Below are positions 1 to 6,713 of a stretch of DNA of 6,713 nucleotides, piece after piece. Source of the DNA: an uncultured Oscillospiraceae bacterium. Its GTDB lineage: Bacteria > Bacillota > Clostridia > Oscillospirales > Oscillospiraceae. Position 1 is the first letter of the stretch. Each line of letters opens with the position of its first letter. The notes below the pieces were generated by a model. It saw only the letters and a program-made list of their open reading frames with translations. It was not told where the DNA came from and made no database searches. Where the stretch lies: NCBI GenBank assembly GCA_905233595.1, contig CAJOFI010000123.1, positions 1 to 6,713 of the forward strand, written 5' to 3'. A program made the translations under genes and the position numbers.

Positions 1-27
1 CCGAGCGCATCCTTTTTCTGTTGAGGC

Positions 28-777
28 TTATTCGTAATCGACGACGTTGGCCCAGCGGAGGAGGAAGTCGCGCTCCTCGAGGTTGCCCTTGACGGACTGG
101 GAGGCGGCGACGATGGGCATCCACTTCTGCACGTAGCGCTTCTCGATGTCGCTCTTCTGGCAGAAGAGGTCAAGGTACTCGTCGGCGGTCTTCGGGTCGC
201 CGGAGAGGTTGAAGGTCAGGAAGGTGCGCGCCGCGTCGGCGGAGGCGTTGCCCTGGGTGGCATGCGCCCAGTCGAGCACGTAGAGCTCGCCCTTCGGGGT
301 GAGGATCACGTTCGAGGGGCAGAGGTCGCCGTGGCAGAGCTTGTCGTGGGTGGGCAGACCCTCCAGACGGATCAGCAGCTCATAGCGGGTGACGGGGTCG
401 AGATCCGCGGAAAGGATCTTGCGGTTCATCTTGTCCTTGAGGCGGCTGAGAAGCGGGCTGCGCTTGGTGTGGATCAAAATCTGCGTGTCCACCAGCATCT
501 CAAGGTACTTGGCCTTGTTCTCGGGATCGTCCCTCATGAGGTGGGAGAGGGTCTCGCCCTCGATATACTCCGAGACGATGGCCCAGCGCCCGTCGATCGT
601 GGTGACCTCGAGGATCTTCGGCACGTTCAGCCCGATGCCCTCCACGCGCGCCTGGTTGAGCGCCTCGTTGAGGATATCCGCCTTGGCGAAGCTGTGGTTG
701 AAGACCTTGACGGCCTTATCGTCCACGCGGTAGATGGTTTTTGTCTTGCGTTCGGCGATCACGGTATCGAGATTCAT
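28..777 (-). CDS. APH/choline-kinase-fold phosphotransferase, substrate unknown
   Basis: The 249-residue protein has the aminoglycoside-phosphotransferase/choline-kinase-like fold. Visible motifs are an N-terminal AVKVF strand whose Lys24 is the likely ATP-binding lysine, a possible partner Glu38 (LNEAL), the hinge-like IVSEYIEGETL at about 67-77, the catalytic loop CHGDLCPSN (His149, Asp151, Asn156), and the metal-binding VLDWAHA (Asp169), where the family has D-[FWL]. All core catalytic residues are present, so it should be an active kinase. There is no signal peptide or membrane segment, so it is probably cytoplasmic. The ATG overlaps the adhE stop as ATGA, and a strong AAAGGAG (787-793) sits 9 nt upstream inside the adhE 3' end. 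This supports the start and implies translational coupling. The substrate cannot be read from the sequence: a sugar, amino alcohol, nucleoside or protein is possible, and a drug-resistance role is not indicated. Family assignment is confident; function is not. Confidence 0.85.
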   Translation of the reverse strand: MNLDTVIAERKTKTIYRVDDKAVKVFNHSFAKADILNEALNQARVEGIGLNVPKILEVTTIDGRWAIVSEYIEGETLSHLMRDDPENKAKYLEMLVDTQILIHTKRSPLLSRLKDKMNRKILSADLDPVTRYELLIRLEGLPTHDKLCHGDLCPSNVILTPKGELYVLDWAHATQGNASADAARTFLTFNLSGDPKTADEYLDLFCQKSDIEKRYVQKWMPIVAASQSVKGNLEERDFLLRWANVVDYE

Positions 778-3428
778 GCGTTCTCTCTCCTTTCAAGCTG
801 GCTTGCGTTGGGCTTGTCGTTCTCCTGGAAGCTCTTGCCGTAGTAGGCGTTGAGGTACATCTGCTTGATCTCGGAGATCAGCGGGTAGCGGGGGTTGGCG
901 CCGGTGCACTGGTCGTCGAAGGCCTGCTCGCACATCTTGTCGAGCGTGGCGAGGAAGCTCTCCTCGTCGGGCACGTAGTCGCGGATCGTGGGCTTGATGC
1001 CGATGGCCTCCTTCAGAGCGTCGATCTTCGCGATGAGCGCGTCCAGCTTCTCCTGATCGCTCTCGCCCTTGCAGCCGAGATACTCCGCGACCTCGGCGTA
1101 GCGCGCGAGGGTGTGCGGGTGGTCGTACTGGGGGAAGGTGCCCATCTTCGTCGGCGCCTCGCAGGCGTTGAAGCGCAGCACCTCGTCCATCATGAGGGCG
1201 TTAGCGAGGCCGTGGGCGATGTGGTGGAAGGCGCCGAGCTTGTGCGCCATGGAGTGCATCACGCCGAGGAAGGCGTTGGCGAAGGCCATGCCCGCGAGCG
1301 TCGCGGCGTTGGCGACCTTCTCGCGCGCCTCCACGTCAGAGCCGTCGGCGTAGGCGCGGGGCAGATAGGTGAAGAGGCTCTTGAGCGCGCGCAGGGCGAG
1401 ACCGTCGGTGTAGTCCGTCGCCATGACGGAGGCGTAGGCCTCCAGCGCGTGGGAGACCGCGTCGATGCCGGAGGAGGCGGTCAGCCCCTTGGGGGCGGTC
1501 ATGTGGTAGTCCACGTCCACGATGGCCATGTTGGGCATGAGCTCGTAGTCGGCGAGGGGGTACTTGATGTTCGTGGTCTCGTCGGTGATGACGGCGAAGG
1601 GCGTCGCCTCGCTGCCCGTACCGGCGGAGGTGGGAACCGCGACGAAATAGGCCTTTTCGCCCATCTTCGGGAACTTATAGATGCGCTTGCGAATGTCGGA
1701 GAAGCGCATGGCCATGTCGGAGAAGTCGGCCTCGGGATGCTCGTAGAGCACCCACATGATCTTCGCCGCGTCCATCGGGGAGCCGCCGCCGATGGCGATG
1801 ATGACGTCCGGCTTGAAGGAGGCCATCTGCGCCGCGCCGGCTCTCGCGCAGGCGAGGGTCGGGTCGTTCGGCACGTCATGGAAGCAGGTGTGCTCGATGC
1901 CGAGCTGCTCAAGCCGCGCAAAGACGCCGGAGGCCGCGCCGCTCTTGTAGAGGTGGGGGCCGGTGACGATGAAGGCGCGCTTCTTGCCCATGTCCTTCAG
2001 CTCCGCCAGAGCCACGGGCAGGCAGCCCTTCTTGATATAGATCTTCTCGGGCGCGCGGAACCAGAGCATGTTTTCCCTTCTTTCCACAACGGTTTTGATG
2101 TTCAGCAGGTGCTTGACGCCGACGTTCTCGGAGACGGAGTTGCCGCCCCAGGAGCCGCAGCCCAGCGTCAGCGACGGGGTCATGGCGAAGTTGTACAGGT
2201 CGCCCAGGCCGCCGTGGGAGCTGGGGGAGTTGACCACGATGCGGCAGGTCTTCATGCGCGCCTGGAACTCGGCGAGCTTGTCCTGCCCGGTGGCGGTGTT
2301 GAGATAGATGGCGGAGGTGTGCCCGCGGCCGCCGTCGGCGATCAGGCGCTCGGCCTTGCCGAAGGCGTCCTGAATGTCGCTCGCGCGGTACATGGCGAGA
2401 ACCGGGGAGAGCTTCTCATGCGCGAACTCCTCGCTCAGCTCCACCGATTCAACCTCGCCGATCAGGATCTTGCTGCCCTCGGGCACCTGCACGCCCGCGA
2501 GCGCCGCGATCTTCGCGGCGGGCTGGCCGACGATGCTCGCGTTGAGGGAGCCGTTGATGAGGATGGTCTTGCGCACGGGGTCAAGCTCGTCCTGCTTGAG
2601 GAAGTAGCAGCCGCGCGCGGCAAATTCGCGCTTGACCGCGTCATAGACCTTGTCGAGCACGATGACGGACTGCTCGGAGGCGCAGATCATGCCGTTGTCG
2701 AAGGTCTTGGAGTGGATGATGGAGTTGACGGCGAGCTGGATATCCGCCGAATCGTCGATGATGGCGGGGGTGTTGCCCGCGCCGACGCCGAGGGCGGGGG
2801 TGCCGGAGGAGTAGGCCGCGTTGACCATGCTGGGGCCGCCGGTGGCGAGGATGATGTCCGACTCCTTCATCAGAAGCCGCGTCATCTCGCGGGAGGGCGC
2901 GTCGATCCAGCCGATGATGTCCTCGGGCGCACCGGCGGCGACAGCGGCCTCCAGCACGACCTTGGCGGCCAGGACGGTGCTCTTTTTGGCGCGGTGGTGG
3001 GGGCTGATGATGATGCCGTTGCGGGTCTTGAGGGCGAGCAGGGTCTTGAAGATCGCGGTGGAGGTCGGGTTCGTGGTGGGAATGATCGCGCAGATCAGGC
3101 CAAGGGGCTCTGCGATCTTGCGCATGCCGTAGGCCTTGTCCTCCTCGATCACGCCGCAGGTCTTGGTATCGCGGTAGGCGTTGTAGATATACTCCGCGGC
3201 AAAGTGGTTCTTGATGACCTTGTCCTCCACGATGCCCATGCCCGTCTCCTCGACGGCGGCGCGGGCCAGCGGGATGCGGGCCTTGTTGGCGGCGGTGGCG
3301 GCGGCCAGGAAGATCTTATCGACCTGCTCCTGCGTGTAGTGGGCGTAGCGCTCCTGCGCGGCCTTGACGCGGACGATCTCCTCCTCAAGCTGCGGCACCG
3401 TTTCGATCACGGGATACTGATGGCTCAT
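774..3428 (-). CDS. adhE: Bifunctional acetaldehyde-CoA/alcohol dehydrogenase AdhE
   Basis: The 884-residue protein (E. coli AdhE is 891) reduces acetyl-CoA to acetaldehyde and then ethanol, using two NADH. It is a cytoplasmic enzyme known in other species to form spirosome filaments. The N-terminal CoA-acylating aldehyde dehydrogenase domain spans about 1-440, with PTTNPTSTAIFK (117-128) and the catalytic cysteine in FDNGMICASEQ (Cys249). A linker near 440-460 leads to the iron-type alcohol dehydrogenase domain, about 461-870. That domain has the NAD-binding GGGSPMDAAK (547-556), PTSAGTGSEATPF (599-611) and four predicted iron ligands: Asp656, His660, His725 and His739. Both active sites look intact. 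The ATG at 3428 is preceded by AAAGGAG (3439-3445) with 10-nt spacing. The stop overlaps the start of a downstream kinase gene by 4 nt. The gene is divergent from pyrR. A candidate promoter lies near 3627-3655, beyond an inverted-repeat element, so the mRNA may have a leader of about 190 nt. Identification is very secure. Confidence 0.98.
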   Translation of the reverse strand: MSHQYPVIETVPQLEEEIVRVKAAQERYAHYTQEQVDKIFLAAATAANKARIPLARAAVEETGMGIVEDKVIKNHFAAEYIYNAYRDTKTCGVIEEDKAYGMRKIAEPLGLICAIIPTTNPTSTAIFKTLLALKTRNGIIISPHHRAKKSTVLAAKVVLEAAVAAGAPEDIIGWIDAPSREMTRLLMKESDIILATGGPSMVNAAYSSGTPALGVGAGNTPAIIDDSADIQLAVNSIIHSKTFDNGMICASEQSVIVLDKVYDAVKREFAARGCYFLKQDELDPVRKTILINGSLNASIVGQPAAKIAALAGVQVPEGSKILIGEVESVELSEEFAHEKLSPVLAMYRASDIQDAFGKAERLIADGGRGHTSAIYLNTATGQDKLAEFQARMKTCRIVVNSPSSHGGLGDLYNFAMTPSLTLGCGSWGGNSVSENVGVKHLLNIKTVVERRENMLWFRAPEKIYIKKGCLPVALAELKDMGKKRAFIVTGPHLYKSGAASGVFARLEQLGIEHTCFHDVPNDPTLACARAGAAQMASFKPDVIIAIGGGSPMDAAKIMWVLYEHPEADFSDMAMRFSDIRKRIYKFPKMGEKAYFVAVPTSAGTGSEATPFAVITDETTNIKYPLADYELMPNMAIVDVDYHMTAPKGLTASSGIDAVSHALEAYASVMATDYTDGLALRALKSLFTYLPRAYADGSDVEAREKVANAATLAGMAFANAFLGVMHSMAHKLGAFHHIAHGLANALMMDEVLRFNACEAPTKMGTFPQYDHPHTLARYAEVAEYLGCKGESDQEKLDALIAKIDALKEAIGIKPTIRDYVPDEESFLATLDKMCEQAFDDQCTGANPRYPLISEIKQMYLNAYYGKSFQENDKPNASQLERRENA

Positions 3429-3438
3429 GCGCGTTCGT

Positions 3439-3445
3439 CTCCTTT
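3439..3445 (-). promoter_or_regulatory. Ribosome binding site of adhE
   Basis: AAAGGAG on the minus strand lies 10 nt before the ATG at 3428. It fixes the adhE start at the MSHQYPVIE reading. The spacing is slightly long but normal for this motif. Confidence 0.8.
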
Positions 3446-3485
3446 ATCAGACTTTCTTTTTTGCACACGTTGCATGCGAACCTGA

Positions 3486-3619
3486 AGCTTAGGCCTTGTT
3501 TGAAAAACGACAAAACGCCCAACTGACAGGGCTTTTTGTGCCACTTTTCGTTGCTCAACCTTGCCATACACAAAGTATGCCTGCGGTCATTCCGCTATTT
3601 TTCAAACAAGGCCTAGGCT
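3486..3619. repeat. 134-nt inverted-repeat element with nested hairpins (MITE- or REP-like)
   Basis: The left arm 3486-3507 and right arm 3598-3619 are reverse complements over 22 nt, apart from one T/G position that would be a G-U pair in RNA. The core TAGGCCTTGTTTGAAAAA is perfect over 18 nt. The 90-nt interior contains three smaller hairpins: 3510-3539 (ACAAAA/TTTTGT plus GCCC/GGGC around an 8-nt loop), 3565-3579 (CATAC/GTATG) and 3583-3595 (GCGG/CCGC). The whole would fold as one long closing stem around a multi-branch junction on either strand. The arms begin with TA on each side, which would fit a TA target duplication, but TA is part of the palindrome and so proves nothing. No convincing protein is encoded inside. 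It could be a MITE remnant, a dispersed extragenic repeat or a structured leader of adhE. The inverted repeat itself is certain; its nature is inferred. Confidence 0.85.
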
Positions 3620-3626
3620 CGTCATT

Positions 3627-3655
3627 ATTTTAACGCGAGCGCGGCATTTCGGCAA
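3627..3655 (-). promoter_or_regulatory. Candidate adhE promoter
   Basis: On the minus strand, TTGCCG (3650-3655; 4 of 6 matches to TTGACA) and TAAAAT (3627-3632; 5 of 6 matches to TATAAT) are separated by exactly 17 nt. The predicted start site is near 3619-3620, at the outer edge of the inverted-repeat arm. This is the best pair I found by eye upstream of adhE, but the -35 box is mediocre. If used, the leader would be about 190 nt and would contain essentially the whole repeat element. Confidence 0.45.
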
Positions 3656-3674
3656 TAGGGAGAGTAGCCGAAAT
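3646..3674. promoter_or_regulatory. Perfect 8-bp dyad, possible operator
   Basis: ATTTCGGC (3646-3653) and GCCGAAAT (3667-3674) form a perfect inverted repeat around a 13-nt spacer. The left half overlaps the -35 box of the candidate adhE promoter, a position typical of repressor operators. It does not match the Rex redox-repressor consensus that often controls adhE. Alternatively it is a hairpin: only four T residues follow the right arm on the plus strand, so it would be a poor terminator. The symmetry is visible; the function is inference. Confidence 0.4.
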
Positions 3675-3821
3675 TTTGTTATAGTTTTGGCAGGTTTTGC
3701 CTATCTATTCGTTCATTTTGCCGGGGACTCCGCGATTTTCACCAGAAAGCCCGGAACACGCCAAAATTCAGACGGCTCTTTTGTGCGATTTGACGAAAAA
3801 CGGGGCAGCGAAAAAAAGCGC
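3675..3821. other. AT-richer intergenic stretch, nothing recognised
   Basis: The stretch lies between the dyad and the pyr promoter. It is visibly lower in G+C than the flanking genes. I see no RNA gene, good promoter pair or notable repeat in it. A frame open on the minus strand across it is the antisense of pyrR extended and looks spurious. Confidence 0.5.
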
Positions 3822-3850
3822 TTGCAATTTGCCGTCGGCTTCTGTATAAT
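3822..3850 (+). promoter_or_regulatory. pyrR-uraA promoter (sigma-A type)
   Basis: TTGCAA (3822-3827; 4 of 6 matches to TTGACA) and a perfect TATAAT (3845-3850) are separated by the ideal 17 nt. Transcription should start near 3857, just before the PyrR-binding hairpin. The mRNA leader to the pyrR ATG would be about 145 nt, as usual for pyr attenuators. Confidence 0.88.
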
Positions 3851-3865
3851 GCCACACGAAAAGAA

Positions 3866-3892
3866 GATTTTTAAGCCTCGGCCCCGAGAGAC

Positions 3893-3902
<10 letters not shown>
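3866..3902 (+). promoter_or_regulatory. PyrR-binding loop (anti-antiterminator)
   Basis: The core CGGCCCCGAGAGACCG (3879-3894) aligns base for base with the B. subtilis PyrR site CAGUCCAGAGAGGCUG. It keeps the upper stem (C3879-G3894, G3880-C3893, G3881-C3892, C3883-G3890) and the GAGA-containing six-base loop 3884-3889. The usual U-G/U-A pair is a C-A mismatch here (3882/3891). A lower stem GATTTT (3866-3871) with AAGATC (3897-3902) encloses an asymmetric internal loop that starts with the family-typical UAA. PyrR with bound UMP is known to stabilise this hairpin, which sequesters 3893-3900 and lets the downstream terminator form. Confidence 0.9.
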
Positions 3903-4546
<644 letters not shown>

Positions 4547-4584
4547 CGCGCAACCCAAATTGATATAAAAGAGAGGTAACAATC

Positions 4585-5988
4585 ATGGGAAAAGAAAAAA
4601 AGGCTCAGCTTGACGGGCCGATCTACGACGCGCGCGAGCTCGGCACGCCGAAAATGCTGATCCTCGGCGCGCAGCATCTGTTCGCGATGTTCGGCTCGAC
4701 CGTGCTCGTCCCGATCCTGACCGGCCTAAGCGTGACCGCGACGCTGCTGTTCGCGGGTCTCGCGACGCTGTTCATGCATCTTGTGACCGGCAAGAAGGTC
4801 CCCGTCTTCCTCGGCTCCTCCTTCGCCTTCCTCGGCGGCTATTTCGCGGTCGTCGCCTCCGGCGCGGAGCTCGGTCTGAGCCAGCGTGAGTCGCTGCCCT
4901 ACGCCTGCGTCGGCGTCGCCTGCGCGGGTCTGCTGTACCTGGTGCTCTCCGCCATCTGCAAGGCCTTCGGCTCGAAGAACGTGATGCGCTTCTTCCCGCC
5001 CGTCGTCACAGGCCCCATCATCATCGCCATCGGCCTGATCCTCGCGCCCTCCGCGATCAACTCCTGCTCCACCAACTGGGGCATTGCCCTAGTCGCGATC
5101 GTCGTCGTGATCGTCTGCAACATCTGGGGCAAGGGCATGATCAAGATCGTCCCGATCCTGATGGGCGTGCTCGCCTCCTACCTCGTCGCCGCCGTCACCG
5201 GCAACGTCGACTTCAGCGGCGTCAAGGACGCCGCCTGGATCGGCCTGCCCTTCCAGATGCAGGACACCGTTTTCGGCCTCTTCACCTCCGGCAATGTCAA
5301 CTCCGGCCTCGTGATCTCCTCGATCATCATGATCGTCCCCATCGCCTTCGCGACGATGATGGAGCACGTGGGCGACATCTCCGCCATCGGCGGCACCATC
5401 GGCAAGAACCTGATCGAAGACCCCGGCCTTGACCGCACCCTGATCGGCGACGGTATCGGCACCACGATCGCGGCTCTCTTCGGTGCCCCGGCCAACACCA
5501 CCTACGGTGAGAACACCGGCGTGCTCGTGCTGACCAAGGTCTACGACCCGAAGGTCGTCCGCATCGCGGCCGTCTTCGCTATCGTCCTCTCCTTCTGCCC
5601 GAAGTTCGCGGCTCTGATCTCCGCGATGCCCACGGCCACGGTCGGCGGCGTGTCCATCATCCTCTACGGTATGATCTCCGCCGTCGGCGTGCGCAACATG
5701 GTCGAGAACCACACCGACTTCCAGAAGTCCCGCAACGTCATCGTCGCGGCCGTCATCCTCGGTCTCGCGCTCGGCATCAACTTCTCCGGCTCCCTCGGCG
5801 CGAACATCACCACCGCCGGCAACAACGCCACCGGCGCGATCACCTTCATGATCGGCAATATGAAGATCGCCCTGTCCGGTCTGGCCGTCGCCTCCATCAT
5901 CGGCATCGTGCTCAACGCCGTCCTCCCCGGAAAGCGCGACGAGTTCATGCCGAACCAGGAAAACTCCAGCTCCCTCGGCAAGTTCTGA
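4585..5988 (+). CDS. uraA: Uracil permease, NCS2 family
   Basis: The 467-residue, strongly hydrophobic membrane protein belongs to the nucleobase:cation symporter-2 family, which has 14 transmembrane segments (E. coli UraA 429, B. subtilis PyrP about 435 residues). It probably imports uracil with protons. Family signatures are TPKMLILGAQHLFAMFGSTVLVP (21-43), the segment with MEHVGD (259-264; Glu260 corresponds to UraA Glu241) and NTTYGENTGVLVLTKVYD (304-321; Glu309 corresponds to UraA Glu290). UraA His245 is replaced by Asp264. The substrate call rests mainly on the operon with pyrR and its attenuator, because NCS2 proteins also carry xanthine and urate. The start is supported by GAGAGG (4571-4576), 8 nt before the ATG. 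A hydrophilic N-terminus of about 20 residues and a polar C-tail are present. A strong terminator follows. pyrP is the alternative name. Confidence 0.94.
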   Translation: MGKEKKAQLDGPIYDARELGTPKMLILGAQHLFAMFGSTVLVPILTGLSVTATLLFAGLATLFMHLVTGKKVPVFLGSSFAFLGGYFAVVASGAELGLSQRESLPYACVGVACAGLLYLVLSAICKAFGSKNVMRFFPPVVTGPIIIAIGLILAPSAINSCSTNWGIALVAIVVVIVCNIWGKGMIKIVPILMGVLASYLVAAVTGNVDFSGVKDAAWIGLPFQMQDTVFGLFTSGNVNSGLVISSIIMIVPIAFATMMEHVGDISAIGGTIGKNLIEDPGLDRTLIGDGIGTTIAALFGAPANTTYGENTGVLVLTKVYDPKVVRIAAVFAIVLSFCPKFAALISAMPTATVGGVSIILYGMISAVGVRNMVENHTDFQKSRNVIVAAVILGLALGINFSGSLGANITTAGNNATGAITFMIGNMKIALSGLAVASIIGIVLNAVLPGKRDEFMPNQENSSSLGKF

Positions 5989-5993
5989 TTTTC

Positions 5994-6035
5994 AAAGGAC
6001 TGTGAAAAAACTTCGTTTTTTCACAGCCCTTTTTT
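5994..6035 (+). terminator. Intrinsic terminator of the pyrR-uraA operon
   Basis: An 11-bp perfect stem (6000-6010 with 6016-6026) has a CTTCG loop. It is extended beyond one A-C mismatch by AAAGG/CCTTT (5994-5998 with 6028-6032). A run of six T residues (6030-6035) follows. It begins 5 nt after the uraA stop. On the minus strand the following sequence is not U-rich, so it acts on the plus strand. Confidence 0.93.
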
Positions 6036-6054
6036 ATGCAAGAGAGGGAAAAGC

Positions 6055-6713
6055 ATGAACACACATGACATACTATCCGCCATGACTGCCGCCGAGAAGG
6101 AGGCGTCGGAGCTGATCCTGCACGCCGGGGGCATCCTTGCCGAGCGAAAGACCGACCGGCGCGACGTGGTCACGGAATACGACCGGAGGGTGCAGGCGCT
6201 GCTGATCGCGAGGCTTTCCGAGGCGGTGCCGGGGGCGAAATTTTTCTGCGAGGAGAACGACCGGCACGACGATCTGAACGCCGAGCACCTGTTCATCATC
6301 GATCCCATCGACGGCACGATGAACTTTGTACACAGCCTCAACCATAGCTGCATCTCCATCGCGTACGCAAGCTGCGGGAGGCTTTTGGCGGGCGCGATCT
6401 ACAACCCCTATGCCGGGGAGCTGTTCACAGCCCTGCGCGGCGAGGGCGCGTACTGCAACGGGCGGCGCATCCACGTGACGGACGCGCGGCTTTGCGACAC
6501 GCTGGTGGTCTGCGGCACCGCGCCCTATGAAAATCGCAGCCCGGAGAAGACCTTTCGCCTCATGGAGAGGGCTTACCGTGCCAGCCTCGATATCCGGCGG
6601 CAGGGCTCGGCGGCGCTCGATCTGTGCAGCGTGGCGGCTGGGCGCGCCGGGGTCTACTTCGAGATGGCGCTCTCCCTCTGGGATTACGCGGCTGGCGCGC
6701 TGATCGTGGAGGA
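6055..6713 (+). CDS. Inositol monophosphatase family protein, 3' end missing
   Basis: The first 219 codons are present and the frame is open to the window edge; family members are usually about 250-270 residues. It is a Mg2+-dependent, Li+-sensitive-type phosphomonoesterase of the IMPase/SuhB superfamily, predicted cytoplasmic. Motifs in order are DVVTEYD (37-43), the CEEN version of GEES (65-68), DPIDGTMNFVHS (83-94; metal ligands Asp83 and Asp86, with Thr88) and SLWDYAAG (207-214; metal ligand Asp210). All catalytic residues are in place. Substrates in the family include inositol-1-phosphate, fructose-1,6-bisphosphate, NADP and PAP, and these motifs do not decide among them. DPIDGTxNF fits the IMPase/SuhB branch best. 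The ATG at 6055 has GAGAGGG (6042-6048) 6 nt upstream. The gene starts 19 nt after the permease terminator with no room for a promoter, so its transcription is unclear. Confidence 0.93.
   Translation, partial: MNTHDILSAMTAAEKEASELILHAGGILAERKTDRRDVVTEYDRRVQALLIARLSEAVPGAKFFCEENDRHDDLNAEHLFIIDPIDGTMNFVHSLNHSCISIAYASCGRLLAGAIYNPYAGELFTALRGEGAYCNGRRIHVTDARLCDTLVVCGTAPYENRSPEKTFRLMERAYRASLDIRRQGSAALDLCSVAAGRAGVYFEMALSLWDYAAGALIVE

Noticed and set aside
1..27. Possible start of another minus-strand gene (ATG at 10-8) after the kinase
   Set aside because: The purine-rich AAAAAGG abuts the ATG with no spacing, and only three codons are visible, so nothing can be called.
741..3485. A 914-codon open frame on the plus strand opposite adhE
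   Set aside because: It is the antisense of adhE, rich in Val, Gly, Arg, Asp, His and Leu as expected from complementing high-G+C codons, and has no recognisable domain.
3385..3573. Small minus-strand frame running from the inverted repeat into the adhE 5' end
   Set aside because: It overlaps the adhE start in another frame, crosses the repeat and has no supported ribosome binding site or known domain.
3676..3682. TTGTTA, resembling half of a Rex redox-repressor site near adhE
   Set aside because: The second half-site TTAACAA is absent at the expected spacing, so a single hexamer is likely chance.
6000..6026. CTGTGAA...TTCACAG palindrome, resembling a Rex operator
   Set aside because: The spacing is too long, and it sits right after uraA with a T6 tract; it is an intrinsic terminator.

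Overview
The window is a high-G+C (by eye, roughly 60%) bacterial chromosome fragment. It most likely comes from a Bacillota/Clostridia organism of the gut-anaerobe type, for example Oscillospiraceae or Ruminococcaceae. The reasons are a pyrR gene preceded by a Bacillota-style PyrR-dependent RNA attenuator, a fused AdhE of the fermentative anaerobe type, strong AGGAG-like ribosome binding sites and compact U-tract terminators. The genus assignment is inference only.

The layout is divergent. On the minus strand, reading leftward from about 3430, lies adhE (acetyl-CoA to acetaldehyde to ethanol). Its stop codon overlaps by 4 nt (ATGA) the start of a small aminoglycoside/choline-kinase-fold phosphotransferase of unknown substrate. 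These two genes form a translationally coupled pair.

The gene-free stretch 3429-4000 carries two control regions. The adhE side holds a 134-nt inverted-repeat element (22-nt arms, three smaller internal hairpins). Beyond it is a candidate minus-strand promoter whose -35 box overlaps a perfect 8-bp dyad. If that promoter is used, almost the whole repeat element would be the 5' leader of adhE mRNA. The pyr side holds a near-consensus sigma-A promoter followed by a complete PyrR attenuator: PyrR-binding loop, mutually exclusive antiterminator, and a 9-bp terminator with a U6 tract.

On the plus strand, the attenuator leads into pyrR and then an NCS2 uracil permease (uraA/pyrP). This is a feedback circuit in which UMP-bound PyrR turns down both itself and uracil uptake. 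A strong terminator follows the permease. A new gene starts only 19 nt after its U-tract: an inositol-monophosphatase-family protein that runs off the right edge.

The window is mostly ordinary core metabolism. I do not see a convincing undescribed multi-gene system. The points worth a second look are the inverted-repeat element in the presumed adhE leader, the operator-like dyad next to it, the adhE-kinase coupling, and the phosphatase gene placed directly behind a terminator.
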